Assembly: GCF_000349945.1 (NCBI RefSeq)
Contig: NC_020516.1
Location: forward strand, 2,728,001-2,792,000
Source: Azoarcus sp. KH32C
Lineage (GTDB): Bacteria; Pseudomonadota; Gammaproteobacteria; Burkholderiales; Rhodocyclaceae
Direction of reading: 5' to 3'
Length of the DNA: 64,000 nucleotides
This document shows positions 53,232-61,631 of this stretch, piece by piece (position 1 is the first letter of the stretch; each line of letters begins with the position of its first letter). The position numbers and the translations under genes were made by a program. The notes beneath the pieces are model-generated. The model was given only the letters and a program-made list of their open reading frames with translations, ran no database searches and was not told where the DNA came from.

Positions 53232-54704
53232 ATGGAACTCGACTGGCTGCTCGCCTCGCCATTGCCGGAGCGCTTGCCGCGCCAGCGCGTGCTCTACCAC
53301 CGTCTGCGCGACGCCATCCTGTCCGGCCGTCTCGCGTCCGGTACGCGCTTGCCCGCTAGCCGCGGGCTGGCCGCTTCACTGAATATCGCCCGCAACACCG
53401 TGCTGTTCGCGTATGAGCAACTCGTCGCCGAAGGCTGCCTGGTGGCAGACCGCCAGGGCACGCGCGTGGCATCACTCCCAGCGCGGCCGGCGGCGCGATC
53501 GGCCACGGCGGATGTGCCAGCCGGGCTCCAAGGACTCTCCACCCGTGCCACGGCCGCGCTGCAACCCGAACCCGGGCGCGAAGCTGCGGCACTGCCGTTT
53601 TCTCCCGGAGTGCCGGACTTCGGTGCCTTTCCTTTCCGGAGTTGGCGTGCGTGCCTCGAGCGCGCCTGGCGCGATGCGGGTTGGCGCCAGCTGGGGTATG
53701 CGGCGCATGGTGGTGAGCCCGCACTGCGGGAGGCCTTGGCGGGCCATCTCACCAGCGTGCGCGGCCTGGCGGTAAACGCGGCACAAATCGTCATCACCAG
53801 CGGAACGCAGGCCGCACTGGACCTCTGCGCCCGCCTGCTCGGCGATCACGGTGACACTGTCTGGGCCGAAAACCCCGGCTATCTCGCCGCCCGCGTTGCC
53901 TTTGGCCTCGCCGGGCTACAGGTGCATGACGTGCCCGTCGACGCCGAGGGGCTGTCTCCCTCCGAGGACGATTGGCGTCATCACCCGCCGCGACTCGTCA
54001 TGATCACGCCTTCGCACCAATACCCGACCGGCCGCGTCATGTCCCTGCCGCGACGCCTCGCTCTCATCGAGCGTGCACGCCAGTCTGGCGCCTGGATCAT
54101 CGAGGACGACTACGACAGCGAATTCCGACGCGCCGGCCCCGCGCCGCCCGCCCTATTCGGCCTGCAGGCGGATGCCCCGGTGGTCTATGTCGGCACCTTC
54201 AGCAAGACGCTCTATCCTGGCCTGCGCCTCGGCTACATCGTCGTGCCGCAGGCCATCGCCGCCGACTTCGCCCGCGCTACCGCGCAGGCGACGCGGGCCG
54301 GGCAGGGTATCGAACAGCTCGCGCTCGGCGACTTCATTCGACGCGGCTACTACACGGCCCACCTGCGCCGCATGCGCGCACGCTACGCCGCGCGGCAGGC
54401 CGCACTGCGTGCGGCGCTGCGGGAAGCGTTCGGGCCGCGTGTGGAACTGTCGGGCGGCGAAGCCGGGTTGCACCTGGTGATGTGGTTGCCGCCCGAGATA
54501 CGAGATATTGAGGTGGCGAAGCGTGCAGCGAAGTTAGGGCTCGGGGTGCGGGCGCTGCAAAGCTATGCCAGAGCGCCGATGACGTGCAACGGCCTTGTGT
54601 TGGGGTACGGGAATCTGGAGGAAGGGATGGTTTCGGAGAGCGTGAGACGATTGGTCGTCGCGGTGCAGTCTCAAGATACCGATAAGCCGAAAAATTGCCA
54701 TTAG
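53232..54704 (+). CDS. MocR/PdxR-type regulator (GntR HTH plus aminotransferase fold)
   Basis: The 490-residue transcription factor has an N-terminal winged helix of GntR type (YHRLRDAILSGRLASGTRLP, SRGLAASLNIARNTVLFAYE) linked to a fold-type I aminotransferase domain. VITSGTQAALDLCARLL, WIIEDDYDSEFRRAG, and the PLP Lys in YVGTFSKTLYPGLRLGYIV are intact, so it may sense PLP. Divergent to the PNPOx-like gene, its likely target. The long ORF upstream of 53232 is antisense to that gene. Confidence 0.93.
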   Translation: MELDWLLASPLPERLPRQRVLYHRLRDAILSGRLASGTRLPASRGLAASLNIARNTVLFAYEQLVAEGCLVADRQGTRVASLPARPAARSATADVPAGLQGLSTRATAALQPEPGREAAALPFSPGVPDFGAFPFRSWRACLERAWRDAGWRQLGYAAHGGEPALREALAGHLTSVRGLAVNAAQIVITSGTQAALDLCARLLGDHGDTVWAENPGYLAARVAFGLAGLQVHDVPVDAEGLSPSEDDWRHHPPRLVMITPSHQYPTGRVMSLPRRLALIERARQSGAWIIEDDYDSEFRRAGPAPPALFGLQADAPVVYVGTFSKTLYPGLRLGYIVVPQAIAADFARATAQATRAGQGIEQLALGDFIRRGYYTAHLRRMRARYAARQAALRAALREAFGPRVELSGGEAGLHLVMWLPPEIRDIEVAKRAAKLGLGVRALQSYARAPMTCNGLVLGYGNLEEGMVSESVRRLVVAVQSQDTDKPKNCH

Positions 54705-54933
54705 CCGCCTGAGCAACTGCTAGGTTTCGGCGTTCGTTGTATCCCACCTGCTCGCCTTGGCATTCATGGCAATAAAATCGCCATAATTGGTATTATGTAA
54801 ACTTACAGCCGCAGGCGCCCAGGCTTGCGCCACGACCCGAACCCTCACGATGAGTGAAGTAAAAGTAGTACTGATCTGGAAAACTGGACCGCATACGTGT
54901 GCACCATCGCGCCAAATCAAACAATAGTGAGTG

Positions 54934-54971
54934 CCGGCACGCCGGCAACCGCTGCGGGGCCGGCGTGCCGG
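54934..54971 (-). terminator. Strong hairpin at the 3' end of the RND operon
   Basis: CCGGCACGCCGGC and GCCGGCGTGCCGG form a perfect 13-bp stem about 10 bp beyond the RND stop. It lacks a U-tract. The rest of the 54705-54981 gap is relatively AT-rich with no gene I can support. Confidence 0.55.
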
Positions 54972-54981
54972 ATTCCTTCTG

Positions 54982-57900
54982 CTAGGCCGTGACAGGTTCC
55001 GTTCGCATCGCAGGAACGGCTTGCCCGTCCCTCGCCGCCGGCCTGATCCTGAACCAGATCGCGTACAAGGCCGGCAGGAACACCAGCGTCAGAACCGTCC
55101 CGGCGAAGGTGCCGCCGATCAGGGTATAGGCCAGCGTTCCCCAGAACACCGACTGGGTGAGCGGTATGAACGCGAGGATAGCCGCGAGCGCGGTCAGGAT
55201 GACTGGACGGGCGCGCTGCACGGTGGCCTCGACCGCGGCATCGAAGGGCGCCAATCCCTCCTTTTCGTTGTCGCGAATCTGACCGATCAGGATGAGCGTA
55301 TTGCGCATCAGGATGCCGGACAGCGCGATCAGTCCGACGAGCGCGTTGATACCGAACGGTTGGTTGAACGCAAGCAGCGTGGGCACGACCCCGATCAAGC
55401 CCAGCGGCGCACTGGCGAACACCATCGCCATCGCGGAGATCGACCGCACCTGGAAGATGATCGTGATCAGCGTCAGCGCGATCATGATGGGGAAGATCGG
55501 CGCCAAGGCGCGATTCGCCTTGCCGGACTCCTCGATGGAACCGCCCTCCTCGATCCGGTAACCGGCCGGCAGCCTGGCGATAATGGGCTGAAGCTCCCGG
55601 AATACTGCGGTGGATACGTCCGGCGGCTGCAAGCCCTCGGCGATGTCGCCGCGCACGGTGATCGTGGGAGTGCGGTCGCGGCGGCGCAGTATGGGGTCTT
55701 CCATGCGGACATCCACCGTTCCGACCTGCGACAGCGGAATTCGCTGGCCGGCCGCGCCGACCAGGGTGAAATCGGCGATCCTGGCCGGATCGAGCCGCGT
55801 GTTTCCGGCCGAGCGGGCGGCGACCTGCACCGAACGGATGTCCTCGCGCACCTCAGTAATGGGGATGCCGCTCAACAGGAACTGAAGCTGTTGGGCCACG
55901 TCGCTGGAGCTCAGGCCGAGGCTCTGCAGCCGGTCCTGGTCGAGCGAGAAGCGCAGCGTCGGCACGCGCTCGCCCCAGTCGGTATTGACCGTTCGCATCT
56001 GCGACGAGGCCTGCATGACGGTGCGAACTTCCGCGGCGATGGCGCGCAGCGTGTCGGGGTCGGGCCCCATCACACGGAAAGCCACGGGGAACGGCGAGTA
56101 CGGGCCGAACACCAACTGGGTCACCCGCACGCGCGCCTCCGGCGCCAGACCGTCGGCCACCGCCTGCCGTAGCCTGAGCTTGAGCGCCTCGCGTGCGGCC
56201 TGGTTGTCCGTCAGGACGACGATCTTCGCGAACGAGGGATCGGGCAGTTCCGGCGCCATGGCGAGGTAGAAGCGCGGCGCGCCCTGCCCGACGTAGGCGG
56301 TCACGATCTTCGCTTCCGGCTGCCCGGCGAGCCAGGCCTCGACCTTGGCGGCCGCCGCGCTCGTCTGCTGGATCGAGGTGCCATACGGCATCTGGACTTC
56401 GACCAGCACTTCGGGGCGATCGGAAGTCGGAAAGAACTGCTTGTTGACCACGCCCATGCCCAGGACCGCGACGGCGAAGGCAGCGATCACGCCCGCCGCG
56501 ACCAGCCACTTGCGCCGGATCACGCCACCCAGCAGGCGGCGGAAGCGCTCGTAGTGCGGGGTGGCGTAGAGGGCCTCGTGCGCGCCCTCGCGCTGCGGGT
56601 AGTTCGGGAGCAGCTTCACCCCCAGGTAGGGAGTGAACACGACGGCGACGATCCACGACGCGATCAGCGCAATGCCGACGATCCAGAACAGATTGCCGGC
56701 GTACTCGCCGGCGGTCGACTTGGCGAAGCCGTTCGGCATGAAGCCGATCGCCGTCACCAGGGTCCCGGCGAGCATGGGCGCGGCGGTGTGGCTCCAGGCA
56801 TAGGCCGCCGCGCGGATGCGGTCGTAGCCTTCCTCCATCTTCACCACCATCATCTCGATGGCGATGATCGCGTCGTCGACCAGCAGCCCCAGGGCCAGAA
56901 TCAGGGAGCCGAGCGTGATCCGGTCGAAGTTCTTGCCGGTCGCCGCCATGACCACGAAGACCGCGGCCAGGGTCAGGGGAACCGCTGCCGAGACCACGAT
57001 GCCGGCGCGCCATCCCATGCTGAGAAAGCCCACCAGCATCACCACGCCGAGGGCGACGAAGAATTTGACCATGAACTCGCTGACGGCCGAGTGGATATTG
57101 ACCGACTGGTCCGTGACTTTGGACAGGCTCATGCCGAGCGGCATCTCGGCGTTGATCGCCGCCGCTTCCGCCTCCAGCGCCTTGCCGAGATCGAGGCCGT
57201 TCCAGCCCTCGCGCATGACCACGCCGAGCAGCAGGGCCGGTTCGCCATTGTTGCGGATGAGGAAGGTGGCCGGGTCCTCGTAGCCCCGCTTCACCTCGGC
57301 GATGTCGCCGAGTTTCAGCGTACGGCCCCGCGCCGCAACGGGCGTATTGCGGATCGCCTCCAGGTCGTCGATGGCGCCGTCCAGCCGGATGAAGACCTGC
57401 GGGCCCTTGGCTTCGATCGAGCCGGCGGGCGTCATGACGTTGCGCCCGTTCAGTGCCGCGAAGAGGTCGCGCGGCGAGACGCCCAGGGTCGCGAGGCGCT
57501 CATGGGAGAACTCGACGAAGATCCGTTCGGCCTGCTCGCCGATGATGTTCACCTTCTTGACCCCCGGCACGTGGAGCAGGCGCTGGCGCATGGTCTCCGC
57601 GTCGCGCACCAGATGCCGGTGCGGCTCACCCTTCGCTTTCAAGGCATAGAGCGCAAAGGTCACGTCGGCGTATTCGTCGTTCACCATCGGGCCGATGACG
57701 CCCCGCGGCAGCCTGAGCGCCTCGTCGCCGAGCTTCTTGCGCGCCTGATAGAACTCGTCGGGGACGTCGCGGGGCGGCGTGCTGTCGAGCAGGTACACGG
57801 TGGTGAAGGCCAGGCCCGGTCGGGTGAAGGTTTCGGTCCGGTCATACCAGCGCAGTTCCTGCATGCGCTTTTCCAGAGGCTCGGCGACCAGTTCTTCCAT

Positions 57901-58083
57901 CTCCTTGGCCGTGGCGCCGGGCCAGGCGGTGACCACGGTCATCTGCTTGACGGTAAAGGCGGGGTCCTCCGCCCGGCCCAGCGTCAGGAAGGCGACGACC
58001 CCGGCGACGAAGATCGCCAGCATCAGGAACAGGGTGACCGGGCGCTCGCGCACGGCGAGGGCGGAGAGGTTGAAGGCGCTCAT
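54982..58083 (-). CDS. RND efflux pump permease (HAE1/AcrB superfamily)
   Basis: The 1033-residue, 12-helix proton-driven pump begins NLSALAVRERPVTLFLMLAI. The porter domains show AWPGATAKEMEELVAEPLEKRM. Helix 4 carries the proton-relay region TLGSLILALGLLVDDAIIAIE with adjacent Asp pair (DD), and the C-terminal half has ALVGLIALSGILMRNTLILI. The closest type is the shorter single-subunit class found with one adaptor and an OprM. Its ATG overlaps the adaptor stop (ATGA). Regulation is presumably through the TetR operator at 59339-59366. Substrates (drugs, solvents, aromatic acids) cannot be told. Confidence 0.95.
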   Translation of the reverse strand: MSAFNLSALAVRERPVTLFLMLAIFVAGVVAFLTLGRAEDPAFTVKQMTVVTAWPGATAKEMEELVAEPLEKRMQELRWYDRTETFTRPGLAFTTVYLLDSTPPRDVPDEFYQARKKLGDEALRLPRGVIGPMVNDEYADVTFALYALKAKGEPHRHLVRDAETMRQRLLHVPGVKKVNIIGEQAERIFVEFSHERLATLGVSPRDLFAALNGRNVMTPAGSIEAKGPQVFIRLDGAIDDLEAIRNTPVAARGRTLKLGDIAEVKRGYEDPATFLIRNNGEPALLLGVVMREGWNGLDLGKALEAEAAAINAEMPLGMSLSKVTDQSVNIHSAVSEFMVKFFVALGVVMLVGFLSMGWRAGIVVSAAVPLTLAAVFVVMAATGKNFDRITLGSLILALGLLVDDAIIAIEMMVVKMEEGYDRIRAAAYAWSHTAAPMLAGTLVTAIGFMPNGFAKSTAGEYAGNLFWIVGIALIASWIVAVVFTPYLGVKLLPNYPQREGAHEALYATPHYERFRRLLGGVIRRKWLVAAGVIAAFAVAVLGMGVVNKQFFPTSDRPEVLVEVQMPYGTSIQQTSAAAAKVEAWLAGQPEAKIVTAYVGQGAPRFYLAMAPELPDPSFAKIVVLTDNQAAREALKLRLRQAVADGLAPEARVRVTQLVFGPYSPFPVAFRVMGPDPDTLRAIAAEVRTVMQASSQMRTVNTDWGERVPTLRFSLDQDRLQSLGLSSSDVAQQLQFLLSGIPITEVREDIRSVQVAARSAGNTRLDPARIADFTLVGAAGQRIPLSQVGTVDVRMEDPILRRRDRTPTITVRGDIAEGLQPPDVSTAVFRELQPIIARLPAGYRIEEGGSIEESGKANRALAPIFPIMIALTLITIIFQVRSISAMAMVFASAPLGLIGVVPTLLAFNQPFGINALVGLIALSGILMRNTLILIGQIRDNEKEGLAPFDAAVEATVQRARPVILTALAAILAFIPLTQSVFWGTLAYTLIGGTFAGTVLTLVFLPALYAIWFRIRPAARDGQAVPAMRTEPVTA

Positions 58084-59300
58084 TGGACGACCCCCACGCT
58101 CGCAACATCGGCTCGCTGCCCCCCGAGGGGGCGGGCGCTTACTTGGGGCGGCCCGGCGTGCGCTCGTTGCCGTTCTCCGCCGGCCGCCGCCACGCTTGGC
58201 GCGGCTTCGCCGTCAGCCAGTCGCACCGGCTCGCCTTCGTGCAGCAGATGCGCGCCGAGCACGACCACGCGATCACCCGCCTTGAGTCCGCCAACGACCG
58301 CGGCCGCGTCGTCACTGAGGCCGGCCACCTGCACGGCGCGCCAGGTGACCCGCGGCCCCTGCCCCTCGACCCCCTCCCCTTCGACCAGCCATACGCCGGG
58401 CCCTTTGCCCGGATCGAAGATCGCGCCGATCGGTACCTGCAACGACGGGACGGAGCGGTCCCGAGGGATGTGGATCGAGATGGTCGAGCCCAGCGGCGCG
58501 TCCGCCAGGCGGCCCTCCAGCACGTAGCGCGCCTCGAAGGTGCGCGTCTGCGGGTTGGCGGCATCCGACAACTGGCGCAGTTTTGCGGCGCCCGTCAGCC
58601 CGCCGCCATACAAGGCCGTGCGCGCCGCGGAACCGATCGCCGGGCGCAAGGTTTCGGGGAGCTCGACGACCGCTTCGCGGCGTCCGGCATGCGCCACGCG
58701 GACGACAACCTGGCCGGCGCCGACGACCTGCCCCGGTTCCGCCAGGGTCTCCACCACCACGCCGTCCGCGTCGGCGAGCAGGACCGTGTAGCCGGTTTCG
58801 TTGCGCGCAACGTCGGCCTGGGCCTGGGCCGCCTTGAGCTCCGCCCGTGCCGACTCGGCGGCGGCCTTGATCTTGTCGTAGGCGGAGGCCGACACCGCAC
58901 CTGCCGAGACAAGATCGTGGTATCTCGCCTCGTCCTCGGCGGTCTGGTGCGCGCGCGCCGTCGCAGCGGCAACGGCCTCGTCGTGGGCGCGCGTGGCGAG
59001 CCTCAAGTCGGTGGGATCGATGCGCATGAGCGGTTGGCCGCGCTTGACGGCCTGCCCGGTATCGACCAAGCGCTCCAGGACTTTGCCGGGAACGCGGAAA
59101 CCCAGGTCGCTCTGTACCCGCGCCGCAACGATGCCGGTGAATGAACGCTCGGCCTCGACGGCGGCCTGTATGGCCCCCACGCGCACCAGGGGAATCTGCG
59201 TCCGCGGATCGACTGAAGAAGTGGCGTCGCTGCATGCTGCCAGGGCTAAGGGCAACAGACCGACGACGGCGAGGAAGGGAAGAGTACGGCGCTGAAGCAT
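58080..59300 (-). CDS. RND periplasmic adaptor (membrane fusion lipoprotein)
   Basis: The 406-residue protein carries a lipobox signal (LPFLAVVGLLPLALAACSD), a biotinyl/lipoyl half-domain (FTGIVAARVQSDLGFRVPGKV), an alpha hairpin (ATRAHDEAVAAATARAHQTA), the second lipoyl half and beta-barrel (YVLEGRLADAPLGSTISIHI). The last 30 residues or so (from about GGERQRAHAGPP) are unlike adaptors and are encoded across a GC palindrome at 58118-58132, suggesting an altered 3' end. CCGGAGG precedes ATG 59300. It couples to the pump gene via ATGA and lies behind a TetR operator. Confidence 0.94.
   Translation of the reverse strand: MLQRRTLPFLAVVGLLPLALAACSDATSSVDPRTQIPLVRVGAIQAAVEAERSFTGIVAARVQSDLGFRVPGKVLERLVDTGQAVKRGQPLMRIDPTDLRLATRAHDEAVAAATARAHQTAEDEARYHDLVSAGAVSASAYDKIKAAAESARAELKAAQAQADVARNETGYTVLLADADGVVVETLAEPGQVVGAGQVVVRVAHAGRREAVVELPETLRPAIGSAARTALYGGGLTGAAKLRQLSDAANPQTRTFEARYVLEGRLADAPLGSTISIHIPRDRSVPSLQVPIGAIFDPGKGPGVWLVEGEGVEGQGPRVTWRAVQVAGLSDDAAAVVGGLKAGDRVVVLGAHLLHEGEPVRLADGEAAPSVAAAGGERQRAHAGPPQVSARPLGGQRADVASVGVVQ
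58118..58132. repeat. REP-like palindrome inside the adaptor gene end
   Basis: GCCCCC-CGA-GGGGGC, preceded by GCTCGCT and CCCCCACGCTCGC. To my knowledge this string resembles a dispersed palindrome frequent in Comamonadaceae and related Burkholderiales genomes. It encodes part of the adaptor tail and lies about 35 bp before the pump start. Confidence 0.5.
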
Positions 59301-59338
59301 GGCGACCTCCGGGGATGCGAAGGCCTCCATACTCCATC

Positions 59339-59366
59339 TAGTGACTATATGTGTCAATAGTCACTA
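59339..59366. promoter_or_regulatory. TetR operator 1, upstream of the adaptor-pump operon
   Basis: TAGTGACTAT-N8-ATAGTCACTA, perfect 10-bp arms. On the minus strand it contains TTGACA (59357-59352), with a weak GAGTAT 17 bp further, so a bound repressor would cover the promoter. It lies in the 84-bp gap between tetR and the adaptor gene. Confidence 0.82.
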
Positions 59367-59384
59367 TCGTAATTCTTGAACCGG

Positions 59385-60002
59385 CTAAGGGGCCAGGCTG
59401 CGCAGCACCAGATTGGAAAGCTGCGCCGGGGCCTCCTCGGCAGCATCGAGGTTGTACTGGAGCAGGAGCGGATTCACATAGGGCTGCATGACCAGATCGA
59501 TGGCATGCACGGTCTCGTCCAGCGGCGTCTTGCGCTCGAACTCGCCGCTCTCCCGCCCTTCGCGGACGATCTCCGTCAGGATCTGCCGGATGCGCTCACA
59601 GTAGGCGCGGGCCGACGGCCACCCCTCGCCCGCGGAATACGCGGCGATGTCGTACAGCTTGCGATCGTTGAAGAACAGACTCACCCCCGTCGAGACCAAG
59701 GCCTTGAACATTCGGCGGAATTTTTCCGTGGGCGTGGCTGCGCCCGCCACCGCCTCTTCGACCGCTGCGACGATGGCGCTCAAGGTTTTGGCGCAAATGG
59801 CCTCACCGATCGCCTGCTTGGAATCGAAGAACTTGTAGATATAGGCCTTGGAAAAACCGATCGCCTTGGCCAGGTCGGAGACCGTGGTCTTCTCGTAGCC
59901 ATAGTGGCTGAAGTGCTCGCCGGCCGCCTCCACGATCTGGTCTCGGACATTGTGGTCGGCGGGGCCGCGCGATGCGGGGGCGGAAGACGGGATTTGGCTC
60001 AT
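59385..60002 (-). CDS. TetR/AcrR family repressor of the RND locus
   Basis: The 205-residue protein has an N-terminal TetR HTH (VRDQIVEAAGEHFSHYGYEK, TTVSDLAKAIGFSKAYIYKFF) and a C-terminal ligand-binding region of helices (FRRMFKALVSTGVSLFFNDRKL, ETVHAIDLVMQPYVNPLLLQ). ATG 60002 was preferred over 60029 because it matches TetR spacing. It is divergent from the oprM gene and upstream of adaptor and pump on the same strand. Two GTGACTAT-type operators lie in its own promoter region, so autorepression is expected. Confidence 0.93.
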   Translation of the reverse strand: MSQIPSSAPASRGPADHNVRDQIVEAAGEHFSHYGYEKTTVSDLAKAIGFSKAYIYKFFDSKQAIGEAICAKTLSAIVAAVEEAVAGAATPTEKFRRMFKALVSTGVSLFFNDRKLYDIAAYSAGEGWPSARAYCERIRQILTEIVREGRESGEFERKTPLDETVHAIDLVMQPYVNPLLLQYNLDAAEEAPAQLSNLVLRSLAP

Positions 60003-60040
60003 AAAAAAACAATACCTCACCTGTCTCATCTTTTCAATCA

Positions 60041-60064
60041 GTGACTATTTTAGTTGACAGTCAC
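60041..60064. promoter_or_regulatory. TetR operator 2, tetR/oprM intergenic
   Basis: GTGACTAT-N8-ACAGTCAC, one mismatch from operator 1. It overlaps the TTGACA -35 element (60054-60059) of the oprM promoter. Confidence 0.78.
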
Positions 60065-60081
60065 ACACGAGTGACTATTAT
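60054..60081 (+). promoter_or_regulatory. Sigma70 promoter of oprM-like gene
   Basis: TTGACA (60054-60059), 16-bp spacer, TATTAT (60076-60081). The consensus -35 falls in operator 2 and the -10 in operator 3, so this promoter is strong but fully repressible. Confidence 0.75.
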
Positions 60082-60094
60082 GGCTTTTAGTCAC
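60071..60094. promoter_or_regulatory. TetR operator 3, tetR/oprM intergenic
   Basis: GTGACTAT-N8-TTAGTCAC, one mismatch from operator 1. It is placed 30 bp from operator 2 (same face of the helix) and covers the -10 hexamer. Confidence 0.78.
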
Positions 60095-60120
60095 CACAGT
60101 TCAACTCACGAAGGACTCTC

Positions 60121-61626
60121 ATGCTCGCCCACCCCCGCTCTCTCGCCCTGGTTCTGAGCGTCGGCGTCTTGACGGGCTGCGCCGTCGGCCCCGCCTACCG
60201 GCCGCCCGAGATCGCGCTGTCCTCCACCTTCCTCGGACAGGAAGGTGTCGATCACCGGCAGGTTCAGCACACGGCAGACCTCCAGGTCTGGTGGGGCGCC
60301 TTCGATGATCCCCTGCTGACGCGTTTCGTCTCCCTGGCCCTGGAACAGAACCTGGACCTCGCGCAAGCGGCGGCACGTGTCGCCCAGTCGCGCGCGTCAC
60401 TGCGCTACGCCGATGCGGCGCTGCTTCCGGCGGCCAACGTGAGTGCAAGCGCTGCGAGAGCCTACCAGTCGGTCGAGACCCCGCTGGGGCAGGTGCTCGA
60501 CGCCGCGCCCGGCTTCGACCGCAGCGGCAGCGCCTACGAGGCCAACCTCGGTGCGAATTGGGAGATCGACGTGTTCGGCGGTCTGCGACGGGGGCGGGAA
60601 GCCGCACGCGCGGAGTACGAAGCCTCCGAAGCCGGCGCGGTCGCGACACGGCTGGCCGTGACCGCGCAGACGGCGGACGTGTACGTCACGATCCGGGGCT
60701 TGCAGGCGCGCATCGCGATCGCCAGACAGCAGGTGGAGACCCGCCGTCAGCTGCTCGCCCTGGTCAGGCTCCAGTACGAGAAGGGGATCGCCGCCGAGCT
60801 CCAGATGAACCAGGCCGAGGGGTCGCTCACCCAGGCCGAGGCGCAGATCCCCGTGCTGGAAGCCGGTCTCGATTCGGCGATGAACGCGCTGGACGTGCTG
60901 CTCGGGGTGCAGCCGGGCACCTGGCGCACGGAGCTGGCCGCAGTGGCGCCGGTCCCGCTCGCGCCGGGCCTGGCCGGGACCGGCACCCCGGCCGAGATGA
61001 TTCGGCGCCGGCCCGATCTCATCGTCGCCGAACGGCGCCTGGCGGCGGCCAATGCCCGCATCGGCGTGGCGGTTTCCGAGTACTACCCCAAGTTCTCGCT
61101 CGCCGCCCTCGTCGGCAGCGCCACCGCGATCGCGAGCGGCAATCTCTTCACCGGGGCCGCCAGTCAGGCCCAGGGCGTCCTCGGACTGCGCTGGCGGCTG
61201 TTCGACTTCGGCCGCGTCGACGCGCAGATCGCCGCCGCGCGCGGCCAGGAGGCCGAAGCCCTGGCGGCCTACCGGCTGGCCGTGCTGCGGGCAACCGAGG
61301 ATGTCGAGAACGCCTTCTCCGCCCTCGTCAAACGCGAGGCGCAGGTCGGCATCCTGACGCGGGGTGAGTCGTCGCTCGCCCGTGCGCGCGAGAACTCGCT
61401 TGCCGCCTACCAGGGCGGCGTCGTCAGCCTGATCGAGGTGCTCGATGCGGACAGCAACCTGCTGCAGGCGCGCGACGCGAAGGCACAGGCGCAAACGGAG
61501 GTTGCACGCGCCGCCATTGCCTCCTTCCGGGCATTGGGGGGCGGATGGGATGCGCCGCATGCAGGCAGCGACCGCCGCTACAGCGTCCTTTCCACCAACG
61601 ATCTCTCCATCAACGACCGCAGGTAA
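60121..61626 (+). CDS. RND outer-membrane channel lipoprotein (NodT/OprM family)
   Basis: The 501-residue TolC-like channel closes the tripartite pump. Its lipobox is LSVGVLTGCAVGP. OEP domains follow: WWGAFDDPLLTRFVSLALEQ, NLDLAQAAARVAQSRASLRY, IRRRPDLIVAERRLAAANAR, VSEYYPKFSLAALVG, and the C-terminal copy SLAAYQGGVVSLIEVLDAD. It is transcribed away from tetR, adaptor and pump, from a consensus promoter covered by two operators. The stop is six bases before the SDR gene, so the two are likely cotranscribed. Confidence 0.95.
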   Translation: MLAHPRSLALVLSVGVLTGCAVGPAYRPPEIALSSTFLGQEGVDHRQVQHTADLQVWWGAFDDPLLTRFVSLALEQNLDLAQAAARVAQSRASLRYADAALLPAANVSASAARAYQSVETPLGQVLDAAPGFDRSGSAYEANLGANWEIDVFGGLRRGREAARAEYEASEAGAVATRLAVTAQTADVYVTIRGLQARIAIARQQVETRRQLLALVRLQYEKGIAAELQMNQAEGSLTQAEAQIPVLEAGLDSAMNALDVLLGVQPGTWRTELAAVAPVPLAPGLAGTGTPAEMIRRRPDLIVAERRLAAANARIGVAVSEYYPKFSLAALVGSATAIASGNLFTGAASQAQGVLGLRWRLFDFGRVDAQIAAARGQEAEALAAYRLAVLRATEDVENAFSALVKREAQVGILTRGESSLARARENSLAAYQGGVVSLIEVLDADSNLLQARDAKAQAQTEVARAAIASFRALGGGWDAPHAGSDRRYSVLSTNDLSINDRR

Positions 61627-61631
61627 GCAAA

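Noticed and set aside
54720..54920. 66-codon minus-strand ORF in the gap after the MocR gene
   Set aside because: No ribosome site, no homology recognised and poor protein-like composition; left as noncoding.
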